Shown: piece after piece, positions 45,671 to 56,429 of the stretch
Numbering within the stretch: the first letter of the stretch is position 1
Layout of the letters: each line of letters opens with the position of its first letter
Assembly (NCBI GenBank): GCA_037178855.1
Contig: JASJZC010000001.1
Span: 3,410,001 to 3,474,000, forward strand
DNA length: 64,000 nucleotides
Direction of reading: 5' to 3'
Origin: Oscheius sp. JU75
Lineage: Eukaryota; Nematoda; Chromadorea; Rhabditida; Rhabditidae
Translations under genes and position numbers: made by a program
The notes under the pieces: generated by a model
What the model was told of the DNA's origin: nothing
Databases searched by the model: none
Seen by the model: the letters and a program-made list of their open reading frames with translations, nothing else

Positions 45671-47670
45671 ATGCAGGGTCCAGCTGATCGTCTTCCAATG
45701 GCCACTACGTCTTCCGCTTCAAAAATTCCGCCGCTCGGTCTCCGCAGTCTACCCGATCTGACCAACATCAATTTCGATGAGACCCGCGTGGAAATCGAGC
45801 CCTTGATAGCTGGACCAAGTCGCTGCTGGAAACAGACTCCATTGCAACCGGTCGACTGGAAGAAGAGCAGTAAAGGTTGGTCTATTATCGTAAACAGAAT
45901 GAGACGATAAATTTGCCCCCGGAACTGGTTATTCTGCAATGGGCACTACTCAGCCACATATAGTTGCAGGAGTAGGAGATACATGCTTAATTGACTCTTG
46001 ACTGACACCTAAATTGGGAGGTCCCCGGGGGTAAGGCTCTTTAAGAAAGTAGTACACACTCCTCATAGTTTCCAGTGTTTTGTATTCTCGACTACTGAAC
46101 ACGAACGGTATGAGACAGGCTTTGGGCAAACCATTGGAAAAGACTGGGAGCTATGAGAAAGTTCGGTCTCACTGTACAGAGAGCTTAAACAGATAGTCGA
46201 GGGCCAAAAAGAACTGGAATCCTTGACTACCAGACTATTTTGAAGGCAACTGATTCTTACCCACTCACCCTGGTCCCATTCTCTTTGAACTCTTCCCTTG
46301 ACTACCTGACCACGAATACTCCCAGTCCTTTTCCAAAAGACAAGTTTTCCTCCTCGTCTTCCATTGCATACGAAACGTGCCAGCTGGCATATTTGTCGAT
46401 TGGCGCTGCGCATGAATGGCTTACGCAACAGAAGAAGTGGACAGCCGTAAAAGTTGTCCGGGACTACACACTTCTCGTGAATATTTGTCGCGGAACACAC
46501 ACGCAACGGACCAATGAATCATTCCCGCCTTGGAAGTGGGGGCTCGCTTTTGTTTACGTCTGCCAGCTAAATGGTCAGCCGGATGCTAAAAGTTCCTTTG
46601 CAGTGTCTCTGGCCTCTTCCTCTTCGGCTCCTCTCTGTCGCATATGCCATCTGGAAGGTACTTCCGGTCGAGACCCTCTCATCTCTCCCTGTCGCTGTTC
46701 CGGTAGTCTTCTCTACGTCCATAGAAGTTGTCTTGTCGTAAGTCGATGTCTCTTTCAGCCATCCAAGATGAGTTATAGCACTGGCTCGAACTCTCTACCC
46801 GCAAAATGGTCCCGTCGCCCAGATGCGAGTTATGTGGGTATCTCTACAGACGAGGAACTCTCTGGGATGTAGGTTTTTCTTCAGTTCATATAAAAAAATT
46901 GGTTTAGGTACGAGGTCTACACTTTCCCCGTCTCAATATCCGCGATCGTCTCCTCAACATCTGCTTCATTATTGTTACTATTATCATGGCGCTGTGTGCA
47001 GTTGTGTCAATATCCTATTTACGGGTTGCCGAGCAGTTCTCAGCTACTGTCAGGTTCGTCCATTGCCCAGATAAGGGTTTCGCTTGTTCATCTCTCCAAA
47101 CCCAGATTTTTTTAACTGGGCCAAGACCATTTAGCATCACAACTGCCCTATATACAATAAGACCGTTTTCAGTTTGAATTGCCTCAGCTTCTAAAAACTT
47201 GCAAGTCTGTTCTTGTAGAGATTATAGCACTTCCAAAGAGTCAGCGTGTGTGTTTATGTCAGCCACCTAGGTCAGATTGCGCTATTTGAGACGACCACAA
47301 CGTATGTCAAGCAGACGGGTTCTTGCTCTCTACTCAAAGAAAACACTTTCAGAGGATATCGGGTAGTCTCATCGACGCTGTCCAACGATGATATGACTGT
47401 TGTCATCTGTACAATCCTGTTCTTTTTCGCCTTCTTCGTAGCCGTCTTCACCCAGTACCGGGCAGAAGCTTCAATCTTCAGGTTCTTCTTCCGTTTCTGT
47501 GTGATCAATCGGAACTGGACCATCAGAAACTACAATTTGTTGTGAGCACTTTCTCTCTCTCTCTTACCTTACCATGACCTTCGTACAGAGACGACCCAGA
47601 AATGCAGGCTGTCCGCCAGGCGCGTCGACAGCTGGTCGTACCTTTACCGACGAAAATCTCTTCCAAATAG
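45671..47670 (+). CDS. MARCH-family membrane RING-CH E3 ubiquitin ligase
   Basis: Six exons. The ATG at 45671 (MQGPADRLPMATTSSASK) encodes a cytosolic N-tail. After an intron of about 728 nt, the RING-CH domain follows: CRICHLEGTSGRDPLISPCR, CSGSLLYVHRSC, HWLEL and RCELCGYLYRR, giving the C4HC3 spacing with the diagnostic Trp and His. A 41-nt intron at about 46739-46779 interrupts the domain. Two transmembrane helices come next: LNICFIIVTIIMALCAVVSI and VICTILFFFAFFVAVF, typical of MARCH proteins that ubiquitinate membrane cargo in endosomes or ER. It ends VPLPTKISSK at 47670. The subfamily (MARCH1/8 versus 4/9) is not resolved. A decayed partial copy lies 1.7 kb downstream. Confidence 0.88.
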
Positions 47671-48300
47671 AGAACAGACTTCGTCTTTCCAACTTCTCAG
47701 GTCTCAAGTGCCTTGCCTGCACATCTTACCATGTCATGACTGTCAATAAATATCGTTCTTCCAAACCGGTAATAAATCAAAATTAGCCATTCCGACGACC
47801 ATTCCTCATTGTAGCATCTGCTATTTCAGCTGTGCGCATACACCGAATCTAGATTGATTATGGTGTCTATTTCCTATGAGAAATCGAGCTGCTAAAAGAT
47901 ACATATCGAATCAAAAGAAGGCGCCTTCAATTGTGTCAAAGAGGAGATGATGTTGTGACAGCCGTTAATTATTCGATAGGCAAATGAACCAAATTGCGGC
48001 CGATTATCGCTGCGATGCAATCAGCCTCCTGGGACCACCCTGTGAGCACAAAATGGAAGAATTAAATATTCTCCGTCATTTTTTTTGCGCTCAATTCAGC
48101 TGGTAATAGCTGGTAAAGCTCGAAGACTCAAGTTTCGAGTCTATTGGAAGGAATCCGAGTTCTAAATTTCCTGTCGCATTTGTAACAATCTGACAAACTG
48201 GACCCATTTGAACGGACTACCGATTTTCTGACGTCTCCCGCTTTCAATAGTTTACCCAATCTTAATCAACAATACAACAAATAAAGCTTCCTTTGAGTAA
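47671..48300. other. Spacer without a recognised gene
   Basis: Nothing recognisable between the MARCH gene and its decayed partial copy. Confidence 0.3.
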
Positions 48301-48307
48301 CCCACAT

Positions 48308-48475
48308 CTGCCAGCTAAAAGTTCCATTCTGGTGTCTGTAACCTATGTCATCTGGAAGGTACTTTCGGACACTATTCCTGTTTCGATAGTCTTCTCTATA
48401 TGCCAATACTCCTTGAATCATTCAAGATGAGCAGAATTTGGCAGATTTCCCAGTCGGAATGTCAGCATAGTTAGG
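48308..48475 (+). pseudogene. Decayed partial duplicate of the MARCH RING-CH exon
   Basis: Sequence here aligns piecewise with the MARCH gene around 46560-46800. Shared stretches include TGCCAGCTAAA, CTAAAAGTTCC, CATCTGGAAGGTACTT, GATAGTCTTCTCTA (source GGTAGTCTTCTCTA) and TTCAAGATGAG (source ATCCAAGATGAG), in the same order with small deletions. The copy includes sequence corresponding to the 41-nt intron, so it arose by DNA duplication. Zinc-binding cysteine codons and frame are lost; it cannot encode a RING. Confidence 0.7.
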
Positions 48476-48589
48476 CGATTACGTCGAAGGGTTGCCCAAG
48501 GTACGGACGACGGTAGTTTGCCGCCTTGCCTCTTGTAGAGCTACTGGCGGAGGAAATTAAATTCCAACAGCACAGAAGCGAGACGCAGC

Positions 48590-48992
48590 AGAAAGCCCCC
48601 GGGACTGTACGAAACTAGTGATCGCTCAGAGAAGAAAGCTCCGAAGATGTCTTGGTGTCACTTTGCTGGATAGGCGGACAAACAACTGGCTCATGGAGAG
48701 GACCAAAGTCGCAGATGTTAGAGAGAGATGGGCTATAAGAAAATGGAATTTTGCAAGGAAAATATCATACGCGGACACATGGACGAGGCGAGTGCTGGAA
48801 TGGCGCCCTTGGAGAGCAATCAGACCATCAGGACGACCGAAACCCAGATGGAGCGACAGTTTCACAGGCGAAATGGGACAAAATTGGATGCGAGTGGCTA
48901 GAGAAGATCAAGCCCAATGGAACCAACATAGAATGCGACACGTGAACACGTTGAAATCGTAATAAATAAAAAAAAAATAATAAAATAAGAAT
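48590..48992 (+). mobile_element. 3' end of a non-LTR retrotransposon (reverse transcriptase C-terminal tail)
   Basis: The frame ending at 48962 encodes the typical tail that follows the reverse transcriptase domain in RTE/CR1-type elements: LLDRRTNNWLMERTKVADV, a W..ARKISY segment, RRVLEWRPWR, SGRPKPRWSD and NWMRVAREDQAQW. The stop is followed by an A-rich tail (48958-48992, AATAAATAAA and poly-A with T interruptions), the expected 3' end. No upstream RT or endonuclease domain is present, so this is a 5'-truncated insertion between the convergent MARCH and USP5 genes. Confidence 0.8.
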
Positions 48993-49012
48993 TTGGCAAG
49001 AGGTAATAGTGA

Positions 49013-49018
49013 TTTATT
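49013..49018 (-). terminator. Polyadenylation signal of USP5
   Basis: AATAAA on the minus strand about 85 nt past the USP5 stop. The retrotransposon tail lies immediately beyond it. Confidence 0.45.
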
Positions 49019-49101
49019 GTGGATACAAGGCAATAATTTATAAAACCGGGAAATCTTACACAGGTAATTAAGACGAGAAGAGGACCCATATTGTGAAGAG
49101 A

Positions 49102-51822
49102 TTAGATTCTTTTGAAGATGTAGAGGTAGGCCAGCTGACGCGGAGGATTCTGCGAGACGGCTACTTTCTCATCGTTGTACAATATCTGAAGATTGTTGGT
49201 GATAGAAGAACACATTCAAGAGCTTACCCATTTTCCTTCTTTCAGCAGATGAGCCACATAGTGTCCAGAATGGGGACTGCTGCCCATGTGACTGATGAAT
49301 CCGATCAGCTTGTATTGGCCACTGCCGTCGGTGTACTCAGTCGATTGTCCGGCTGTTTCGGTGGCAGCCTGTTCTTCTTCGGGAGGAACTTCACCGGCGT
49401 GTTCGAAGAGCCATTCTGCGGCCTGATTAACGTCCTGGAACTTGTTCAAAGCAAAGCAGGCCTGATGAGCAGTGAAACCTGAAATTTATTGTGTAAAAAT
49501 GTGAAAGAAACAAAGCGAACCGAATCCTACAAGTTCCTGGACACAGGGACGTTTAGCGGCAGCTTTCCTGTCGACATTTTGGGCCACTGGCTGAACTGCT
49601 TCGTTGATCGACGGATCGTCTAGACGAGGAAGAAGCCATTCCATAGCCTGCTCGGCATTTCCGTTCGTATTGCGTACTTCGATGGCGGCTCGAATCGATG
49701 CGTTTTCCGAGAATCCCATCTGTTTGAGCTGCTCGGCGACCGTCTTATCGTAGTCGGGAAGAGTGGCGGCCGTGGCGGTCTCGACATTGTCCGGAAGCAG
49801 GACTTCTTCGGGCTTCTTTCCGCTTCCACGAAGAGAGGTGAGATCCAGTTGATCGTTGACGTGCACATCCATGTCGAACTTCCTCACTCTCAAGTCGGGC
49901 CCGAGAGCGAATTTCTGGATCTGGATTACGAGGAATTCGGGGAAGGTCTTGAACCGCAGCGTGTTGGTTGCTCCTTTGTCTTCGCCAGTGACGGGACTCT
50001 TGTAATCGTCAATGTGGCTGACAGCGAACGCGGATTCGATCAGATAGTCGAGGCTGACCTCGAAACGCTTCTCGGTTTCTCCTTCCTTAGCCTCCATCGG
50101 AATCATCAGCTCCTAAATTTCAGCTTTACAAACAGAACCAAAACAGAACCACCTCACGAACAGGGAGTCCAAGTATGACCTCTTCCTTGTCGGAGTAGCG
50201 AACTTTTCCAGAGGCGAGATCTTCGAAACGGGCCTCCATTTTGAACTTCAATGGCAGTGTGGCATCTTTAATGTCAGGCGGTGTGGATTTGGTGATTCTG
50301 TCGACGAGATGGCGAAGATATTCCTCGGCGTCTTGCTGTGCAGCTGTACGGAACTCTGGATGATTCCCAGCTACGACCTGTTTGAACTGCTTCGGCTTGA
50401 TCCCGTTCAAGCTCTTCTCCTCTAGCTCCTTGACTGCATGTTCTCCGGTCATCATCGATTTGAAGAGTTTGGTCACTTGGGCATTCATATCCGTATGAAT
50501 GTTCTCGAGAGGTACGCGATCGAATTCCGTCTTGGCATTATTGACGAAGCGTTCCTGAATGGATGGGAGAAGCAACATTGCTTGGACGACCTGAACAGGA
50601 GTGGCTTCATTTAAACAACGAGAACTTACAGAGTTTATGTAACAGCTGCTTCCAATATTGACAAGGCCTGTATAGCCGGCTCCGTATTTGTTCTCCAGGG
50701 ATGCTCCATCTTCGACGCACTTGGCCCATTCCCACTTCTGATTCATGTCCAGTTCCATCTCGAGCGTGCTCTTCTCCGTCTTCTTCATAGTGTCCACGTC
50801 CAGACCCCAGTGGGCGAGGTGCTCCTTCAGTTTTCCGTCAATAACGGCATCGTCTTCATCGTAGCTGTAGACGTCAGCACAGCCGTTGGCGACAGTTCCA
50901 AGCTTCACGACAAGAGGGAATCCAGTGAGCTCCCAGTGCTGTCTCATGTGATTGTTGCCGCTGGACAGCTTGCCGTCAGCCAGATACTGCGACCGGCCAC
51001 ATTTGATGATGCCGTCGCTGAGGTTGAGCCAGAGATTTTCCGTCAGCTCGCAGTCCTGCATCTCGCACTTCCATCCAGACGTTGGTATCTAAAACCGTAA
51101 TGAAACGATCAGATAAGAAGAAACCAACCACTTTGCCGTTTGTCTGCAATTGAGGAAGATCGATGTGTTTCGTGATCAACTTGATTTCCCCGTCCCAGGC
51201 ATTCGAGGCCGTTTGAAGCATCTCGAGTCTTTCAGCACTGGTACAGGTGGCGACGTAATGAGCCGCATCATACAATCCATCTCCCAGAGCTTGCGTAATG
51301 GGGATCAGCCGATACAGATTGGGGTAGATGGCAAGGTGGTATTGGTCGACGAGCTCATGTCTGAATACCGTATGATTGTAGTATAGGAAGAGGCACACTT
51401 CTCAACGTCGAATCCACCTTCCTTGCCAATAGCGAGCTTCTTAATTTGCGGCTCTCCGGTATCTTCGTCTGCCGACTTCTCCTTTTCAACCGAAACCTTG
51501 AACAAAAATCATTGAAGCTCCAAAAAGCTAGTTTACCTTGCAGCTTTCCACGTGGACAAAGACCCGGTGTCCTGTCTTCTCGACATATGTCTCCAGATGC
51601 TCCCTGCAGAAGCAGTAGTAGCTGTTGAGACTGACGTAGAGGCCGCCTGAAACATTCTAGCTGCTCAGAATTGAACGAAGTACCTGGATGAAAAGCTGAC
51701 TTGTAGCAGTGAGTGCATTCATCCTTGTAGACCCTCACATCGCCATGGGGAATGACGAAGGGGGCCCCCTTCAGCTCCTTTTCGAGCTCTTCCGCAGCGA
51801 ACGACTCAACTACGGTCGTCAT
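49102..51822 (-). CDS. USP5: Ubiquitin carboxyl-terminal hydrolase 5 (isopeptidase T)
   Basis: Deubiquitinase disassembling free polyubiquitin chains. About nine exons give roughly 830 residues. N-terminal variant zinc-finger region, then the ZnF-UBP (TSGWKCEMQDCELTENLWL through NNHMRQHWELTGFP, near 51090-50910), the Cys box GYTGLVNIGSSCYINS with catalytic Cys near 50645, an insert carrying two UBA domains (VAEQLKQMGFSENASIRAAI and LVGFGFTAHQACFALNKF), and the His box GSSPHSGHYVAHLLKEGKW, ending LAYLYIFKRI. All key residues, including the oxyanion Asn five before Cys, are present. The ATG at 51822 is preceded by TTTATTTCAG one base upstream. Layout matches USP5/13; intact catalytic sites favour USP5. 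Confidence 0.94.
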
Positions 51823-52225
51823 TCTGAAATAAACTGAATGTGCAAGCAAGTAAAGATAAGATGAATAAAAAAATAAAAGAAAGAAGGGGATAAGGCTGCT
51901 AGTGTCACGATTTGTCAGCATTCGAAACGATATTGAAAATATGTCGCAACCGATGTAAACAGCTGGAACGGCAAAGCGTTTAAGACGCGAAGCAAAGAGA
52001 TCTTTTGTTCCCAGGTAGTCAATCAAAAAAGACCAATCGTTACGAGGAAATGATAAATGGATGCAAATGACTAGACCAGTCAAGTTAACCAAAAGGAATT
52101 CATCGCTCTTGGCCAGTTTTCCTTCTAGCAACATACTTCGTAGCGGAATATAATCTGCTCAGGAATGGGGTTTACTGGCGGAAAACTGGAATTTTTCCTC
52201 GCTGGGTCCGCCGGGTTAGTCCTTT

Positions 52226-52369
52226 AACATTTAGCAGCGGATTTCTTGTTTTTTTTTCACCAATTTTCCCACTTTTTTTTCAGTTATTTTCAAACATAGC
52301 GGATGACAACAAAAAACGTTGATAAGCAAAAATTATAGAAAATTGGGTGAAATCCGCTGTCAAATGTTG
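52226..52369. repeat. Inverted-repeat (MITE-like) element
   Basis: The left arm AACATTTAGCAGCGGATTTC (52226-52245) plus CCAATTTTCC (52259-52268) is mirrored at 52338-52369 by GAAAATTGGG and TGAAATCCGCTGTCAAATGTT. Total length is about 144 bp with an AT-rich centre. Non-autonomous DNA transposons have this form; a clear target-site duplication was not identified. Confidence 0.5.
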
Positions 52370-52616
52370 AAGAACGGCGGCTCTCGCGAGAAAAACCTAC
52401 AGTATGCCGCCAGTCAACCCCCGCTCCTGAACGGACTATAGATCTCGAGTTTATTTTAGAGAAAAACAACGGAAGGATTTCTAACGGAAGGAATTCGACA
52501 AACAAGAACATCTGAAAGGAGCGGTCACTCGACGTCTGCAATCAAATTGTACGCAATTGCGGAAAAGATTTTTGGTGGAAATTCAAACATTTCAGCCAGC
52601 CACAAGATATTGCAAG

Positions 52617-52756
52617 ATGGTTGTTTTCGTCTTTCTCTTGCTCTTCTTTTCCTATACCCCATCGAGAGGTTAAGTCAATAAAAAGAACGGCCTGGTCCTA
52701 TGAATCTAGTTGATAGAAACAATACGCGAGACTGTTGGCGCTCTTGAACGGTGAGT
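52617..52756 (+). CDS. Possible small secreted peptide (two exons)
   Basis: The ATG at 52617 encodes a strongly hydrophobic leader (MVVFVFLLLLFFSYTPS). A GTTAAG donor and CTAG acceptor flank a 41-nt intron typical of this genome, then a short second exon reaches a stop about 12 residues later (VDRNNTRDCWRS). Signal-peptide character and intron size are suggestive, but the tiny product could be chance. Confidence 0.22.
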
Positions 52757-53346
52757 AGATACCTTATTTCGAATCTCAGAGGTCTATATACAGGTGTTTT
52801 TGTCAAGAAAATGGCTTTTTCGTAACGTAAACAAGAGGATTAATAAGTCACATCTTAAACCACCGATGAGTTGTCTAGACGTTTGGTCCGCCTCGCCTCC
52901 TACAAATACCTACATTTCCTTTGGCTCTCAGCAGATGCTCACGGTTCCGCCCTTTATTATTATTCCGACTGTCAGTTGGCATAACAGAGAAAGCCATCCT
53001 GAATCAGTTTATAGCCAGCATATATTCCCAAGTAACCATATGTTTCGGTTGCTCGTATCACGAGAAGTCTTTTCTAATCGTCTTTATTAATCAGTAACTT
53101 CTCTTCTAATTGTTTTTCTCGTTTAGTGAAAACAGTCTAGAAGCAGACGCGAGACTGGTACTCAGTGTCACAGCTGTGAGAGGAAAAAGAGTCACAGTTC
53201 TGATCTTCATTCTCCCTCACTCTGTACAGTCTATGAACAATCTTTCTGTTATCAAACACTTTAATCCACCGTTCTATTTCGGAACATCCTATTCCGAATC
53301 TTAGTTGATTGCTCTTCCACACACTCATCCATTGAGGTACTTTCAG

Positions 53347-54170
53347 ATGCCAGGCTCCAACATCCCAGAAGCCGAGTCCACAGTAAGGGATGACTCTGAA
53401 GGAGTTCACACAGAGTTCCAGTTGGGTCAGTCGAATCTGACTCCGGAGAAGAAGAACGGAACGGATGGAAAGATCCGGACCGAGGAGGAACGTCAAGGTT
53501 GATCAAGACGAAAGAACAGTAGATATGAGGTTTCAGCCACAAAACGACTTGGTTACCTTAAATGGGAGGAGTATTTCATGATGGCTGCCTTAGTGGCCTC
53601 CCAGAGAAGCAAAGATCCCAGTTGCCAGGTGAGAGTTCTCTTGTTTTTGCCTAGGAGCAACTTTTAGGTAGGAGTAGTGATCGTCGACAAGTATAAAAAG
53701 ATCGTGGGTACTGGCTATAACGGTTGGTTTTTGTAACACCGGCTCTGATTGTCCAAGTATAGGGTTTCCTGCGGGCTGCTCGGACGACGAATTCCCCTGG
53801 GGCAAGGGCAACGAGGATCCCCTTGACAATAAGTATGCTTACGTGGTCCACGCCGAGGCCAATGCGATTCTGAATAAGATCGGAGACAATCTCGAGGGAA
53901 CAACTCTCTACACGACCACGTTTCCGTGCAACGAGTGCGCTAAACTTATCATCCAGGCAAGAGACCAACAACACGCCATTCTTATCAATTGTTGTTGTAC
54001 TCAAACAGGCTTGTTTTCAGTCTCGAATCGGCTCTGTCGTCTACTTGAATGACCGCTTTGAAACCAGCTACATGGCTGCCAAGAAGATGTTCGCCAGTGT
54101 CGGAATCAGCACTCGTCAGTTCCAAATGGACAAGGAGGAGATCACTATCACTCTCAAGAGACCCATGTGA
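53347..54170 (+). CDS. DCTD: Deoxycytidylate (dCMP) deaminase
   Basis: Zinc enzyme converting dCMP to dUMP for thymidylate synthesis. Five exons give about 215 residues. After a polar N-terminal exon (MPGSNIPEAEST), the core begins RLGYLKWEEYFMMAALVASQ, then SKDPSCQVGVVIVD and GTGYNGFPAGCSDDEFPW. The zinc site is HAEANAIL (His ligand and catalytic Glu) and PCNECAKLIIQ (two Cys ligands). The exon ending LIIQ is followed by GCAAGA, a GC donor, with a normal TTTCAG acceptor before SRIGSVVYL. TTTCAG directly abuts the ATG. An AATAAA at 54207 precedes the next gene by about 100 nt. Confidence 0.93.
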
Positions 54171-54206
54171 ATGTTTTAAGGCGTATACTTGTTGATACGG
54201 GTACCG

Positions 54207-54212
54207 AATAAA
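54207..54212 (+). terminator. Polyadenylation signal of dCMP deaminase
   Basis: AATAAA 37 nt after the stop and about 92 nt before the TTGTTCAG acceptor-like site of the following TMEM41 gene, the arrangement of an operon intercistronic region. Confidence 0.55.
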
Positions 54213-54309
54213 CCGTTAGAGCTTTTTCTGTTCATTCATTGATTTGGGTATCTGTCCTCTCTTTACCTCGTTCAAAGTATTCAAAAGAAGAGAATCTTGT
54301 TCAGATAGT

Positions 54310-55263
54310 ATGCGACGGGTGTCTCTGCTGGTCCTGATATGGTTTTCTTTCACTCTCTTGCTCTACTATGTCTACAGTCTGGCTCCTCATGTGGAAGGCG
54401 AGGAAAAACTTCGTTTCCCGAGAGATATTGATGATCTGCGGAACCTCGTTCAGATTATGGGTCGACTTAGGTACTTCTTATATCTTTTTGTATTGATTCC
54501 GAGCATCAGAGCAGAGAAGTACTCATACATGCTGCTCCTTTTCTCCTTGGCCTTCCTCTACAAACAGACTTTCGCCATCCCGGGCTCTTTTTTCATGGTA
54601 GCTCATTTCCATGTCTCCTTTTACATTGGATTAGAATCTGATGGCAGGAGCTTTGTTCGGATCTCTGGTTGGAGTCCCACTCGTCTGTTTTCTCACTGCG
54701 ATTGGAGCCAGTTTCTGTTTCCTGCTGTCCGGATTCTTCGCCCAGTCTATGGTTGTCAGATACTTGCATAATCATCTTAATACCGTCAGAGCAAAGGTAC
54801 AGGGTCTGGTTAAATTTCGTACATGAGTCATGTTTTCTCAATCGATAAGAATGTAAAAAAAACGGTCAAAACTTGAGTAATATAAATAAGTCATTCCGGA
54901 TTCAAAAGAGTAACAATTTCCAGGTAACAGAAGAAAAGGATCGTCTCTTCTTCTATCTTCTCTCAGCCCGAGTCTTCCCTTTCACTCCACACTGGCTGCT
55001 CAACATCACCTCTCCCTTCGTCGGAATCCCACTTTCAACTCATTTCCTAACAGTCGGACTCGGTCAGTGTTTATGCCACCCTGTTAGATCCATATCTAGG
55101 TCTAATCCCATACAACTTTCTCTGTGTTCGAGCCGGCTGCATTCTGTCAGAGATCCGGTCAGTTGGTGATGTTTTCGACCTCTTGACCATGATGGAACTA
55201 CTCGCAACTGCTACTGTTCTGTTCCTTCTTTCACGAATAGCCAAACGAAGAGCAAAAGTTTAG
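54310..55263 (+). CDS. TMEM41A: TMEM41-family (VTT/DedA domain) membrane protein
   Basis: Multi-pass ER-type membrane protein; the family (TMEM41B/VMP1) scrambles phospholipids and acts in autophagy and lipid handling. Five or six exons give about 250 residues. An N-terminal helix (VSLLVLIWFSFTLLLYYVYS) is followed by the VTT domain: LLLFSLAFLYKQTFAIPGSF, NLMAGALFGSLVGVPLVCFL, a Gly-rich helix with GASFCFLLSGFF, FYLLSARVFPFTPHWLLNI and GLIPYNFLCVRAGCILSEI. The last motif and overall shape resemble TMEM41A more than TMEM41B. TTGTTCAG lies 4 nt before the ATG, 139 nt after the dCMP deaminase stop. Confidence 0.85.
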
Positions 55264-55439
55264 TTTTCAGATTGTTTTTCTTGGCTGATTTACGGGTTAT
55301 GTATAGATGAAAGTTTTCACATTTGTACTGTTCGTTGTTTCAGACTCCGGTCATTAATAGTCTGTTCCTATTCCTTCCAATCATCAGAAGTCATTAGAAA
55401 ACAAAAGAAGATAACATATGGCTTATTCCATTTGAAGAT

Positions 55440-56400
55440 AAACTATCCGAGATACTGGCCCGCAAAGAGGACGGTCTTCTTGTAGATGAGAAAGTAGAGG
55501 AAGAGTCTGTTCGCGTTGACGTCGTAATGGAGACTTGGCTTTTGCAGTATACACGTCGCAGCGGCAGCCTTGGCTCCCTGCTCATAAAACTGAAAAAGTT
55601 TGATTCCACGTTTCCAACTCCGATTTATCTCGATCACAGCCTTCTGGAAAATCTTGTTTCGAAGTCTTCGAAGTCCGTCACGATGTTGTCCAGATCGCAC
55701 TATCCGTCGAAGAGAGCGTCTAGCCCCATCTGCTTGAGCGCCATTGAAGTCTGCATGCATTTGACTCTCGAACTTGGACATTCTGGTCGAACCCTTCTTC
55801 TGGGCCTTGTCCAGTCTCTCCGCCGTCTCCTTGCCGTCGAAGCTTTGACGCAGTGTGGCCATCTGACTATTTCCTTCGGAATCACCAGCCAGAAGCTTTA
55901 CTCCTTGTAGATCAGATCGGGCGCCTGGGCCTCGTCTGTTTCCTAGTAATGTTTTCGTGGGGCCCTTTGTATGAGAAACACGACCTCCTTGGTCACTACA
56001 TTGCTCATGTAGAATTCACCCTCTTTTGTGGATCCAGCTCTGAACGGCTTTTTCCACAGGCTATTGAAGTAGAGGATTTTGATGAGCATCACAGTGGAAT
56101 CTGAAGAGTCATGTTGCTGGAAACGAGTAACAGTATGTAGCATACCAAAGTTTGTATCAAAATGTAGACTTATCGTAAAAGGTAAACAAAGTTGAGGCGC
56201 TGGCGAATCATTCCACCCGTCTCCCTGCTGACAGCCTCGTTCACGTAAGCCACCAATTCCCTCGGATCGTCATAGTCTTCTTGGCGGATCTTGGCCGAAT
56301 CTTCCTCAGATACACCAGCTTCACATGGCAATTGAAATCGATGAGGACAAGGCTCAACAGTTTGATGCATTTGCTCTTGCTCATCTTCTTCACAAGATCC
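55440..56400 (-). pseudogene. Serpin pseudogene
   Basis: Pieces of a serpin appear in the right order but in shifting frames. About 56310-56190 resembles the helix-F region (DPRELVAYVNEAVS..GGMIRQ). 56070-55950 carries the strand ILYFNSLWKKPF. 55900-55760 has SFWLVIPKE in one frame and NSQMATLRQSFDGK in another. 55760-55700 holds LKQMGLDALFDG. 55650-55440 has KAVIEIN, the hinge-like QGAKAAAAT and the end LFLYFLIYKKTVLFAGQ. In-frame stops sit at 55943, 55898 and 55700, and at least two frameshifts separate the pieces. A functional protein is excluded unless the assembly is poor. The Ala-rich hinge suggests an inhibitory ancestor. Confidence 0.72.
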
Positions 56401-56429
56401 TTTAATTACTTGACGTAAGCTACTTATCC

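Larger units (their letters stand above)
51823..53346. other. Intergenic region with an inverted-repeat element
   Basis: It separates USP5 (-) from dCMP deaminase (+). It contains an inverted repeat at 52226-52369 and a possible tiny secreted-peptide ORF at 52617. No other gene is supported. Confidence 0.35.

Noticed and set aside
46240-46872. 210-codon plus-strand frame overlapping the MARCH RING exon
   Set aside because: Its first two thirds are intronic and its end reads the RING exon past the true intron; splicing 46739-46779 restores the CELC half of the RING in another frame.
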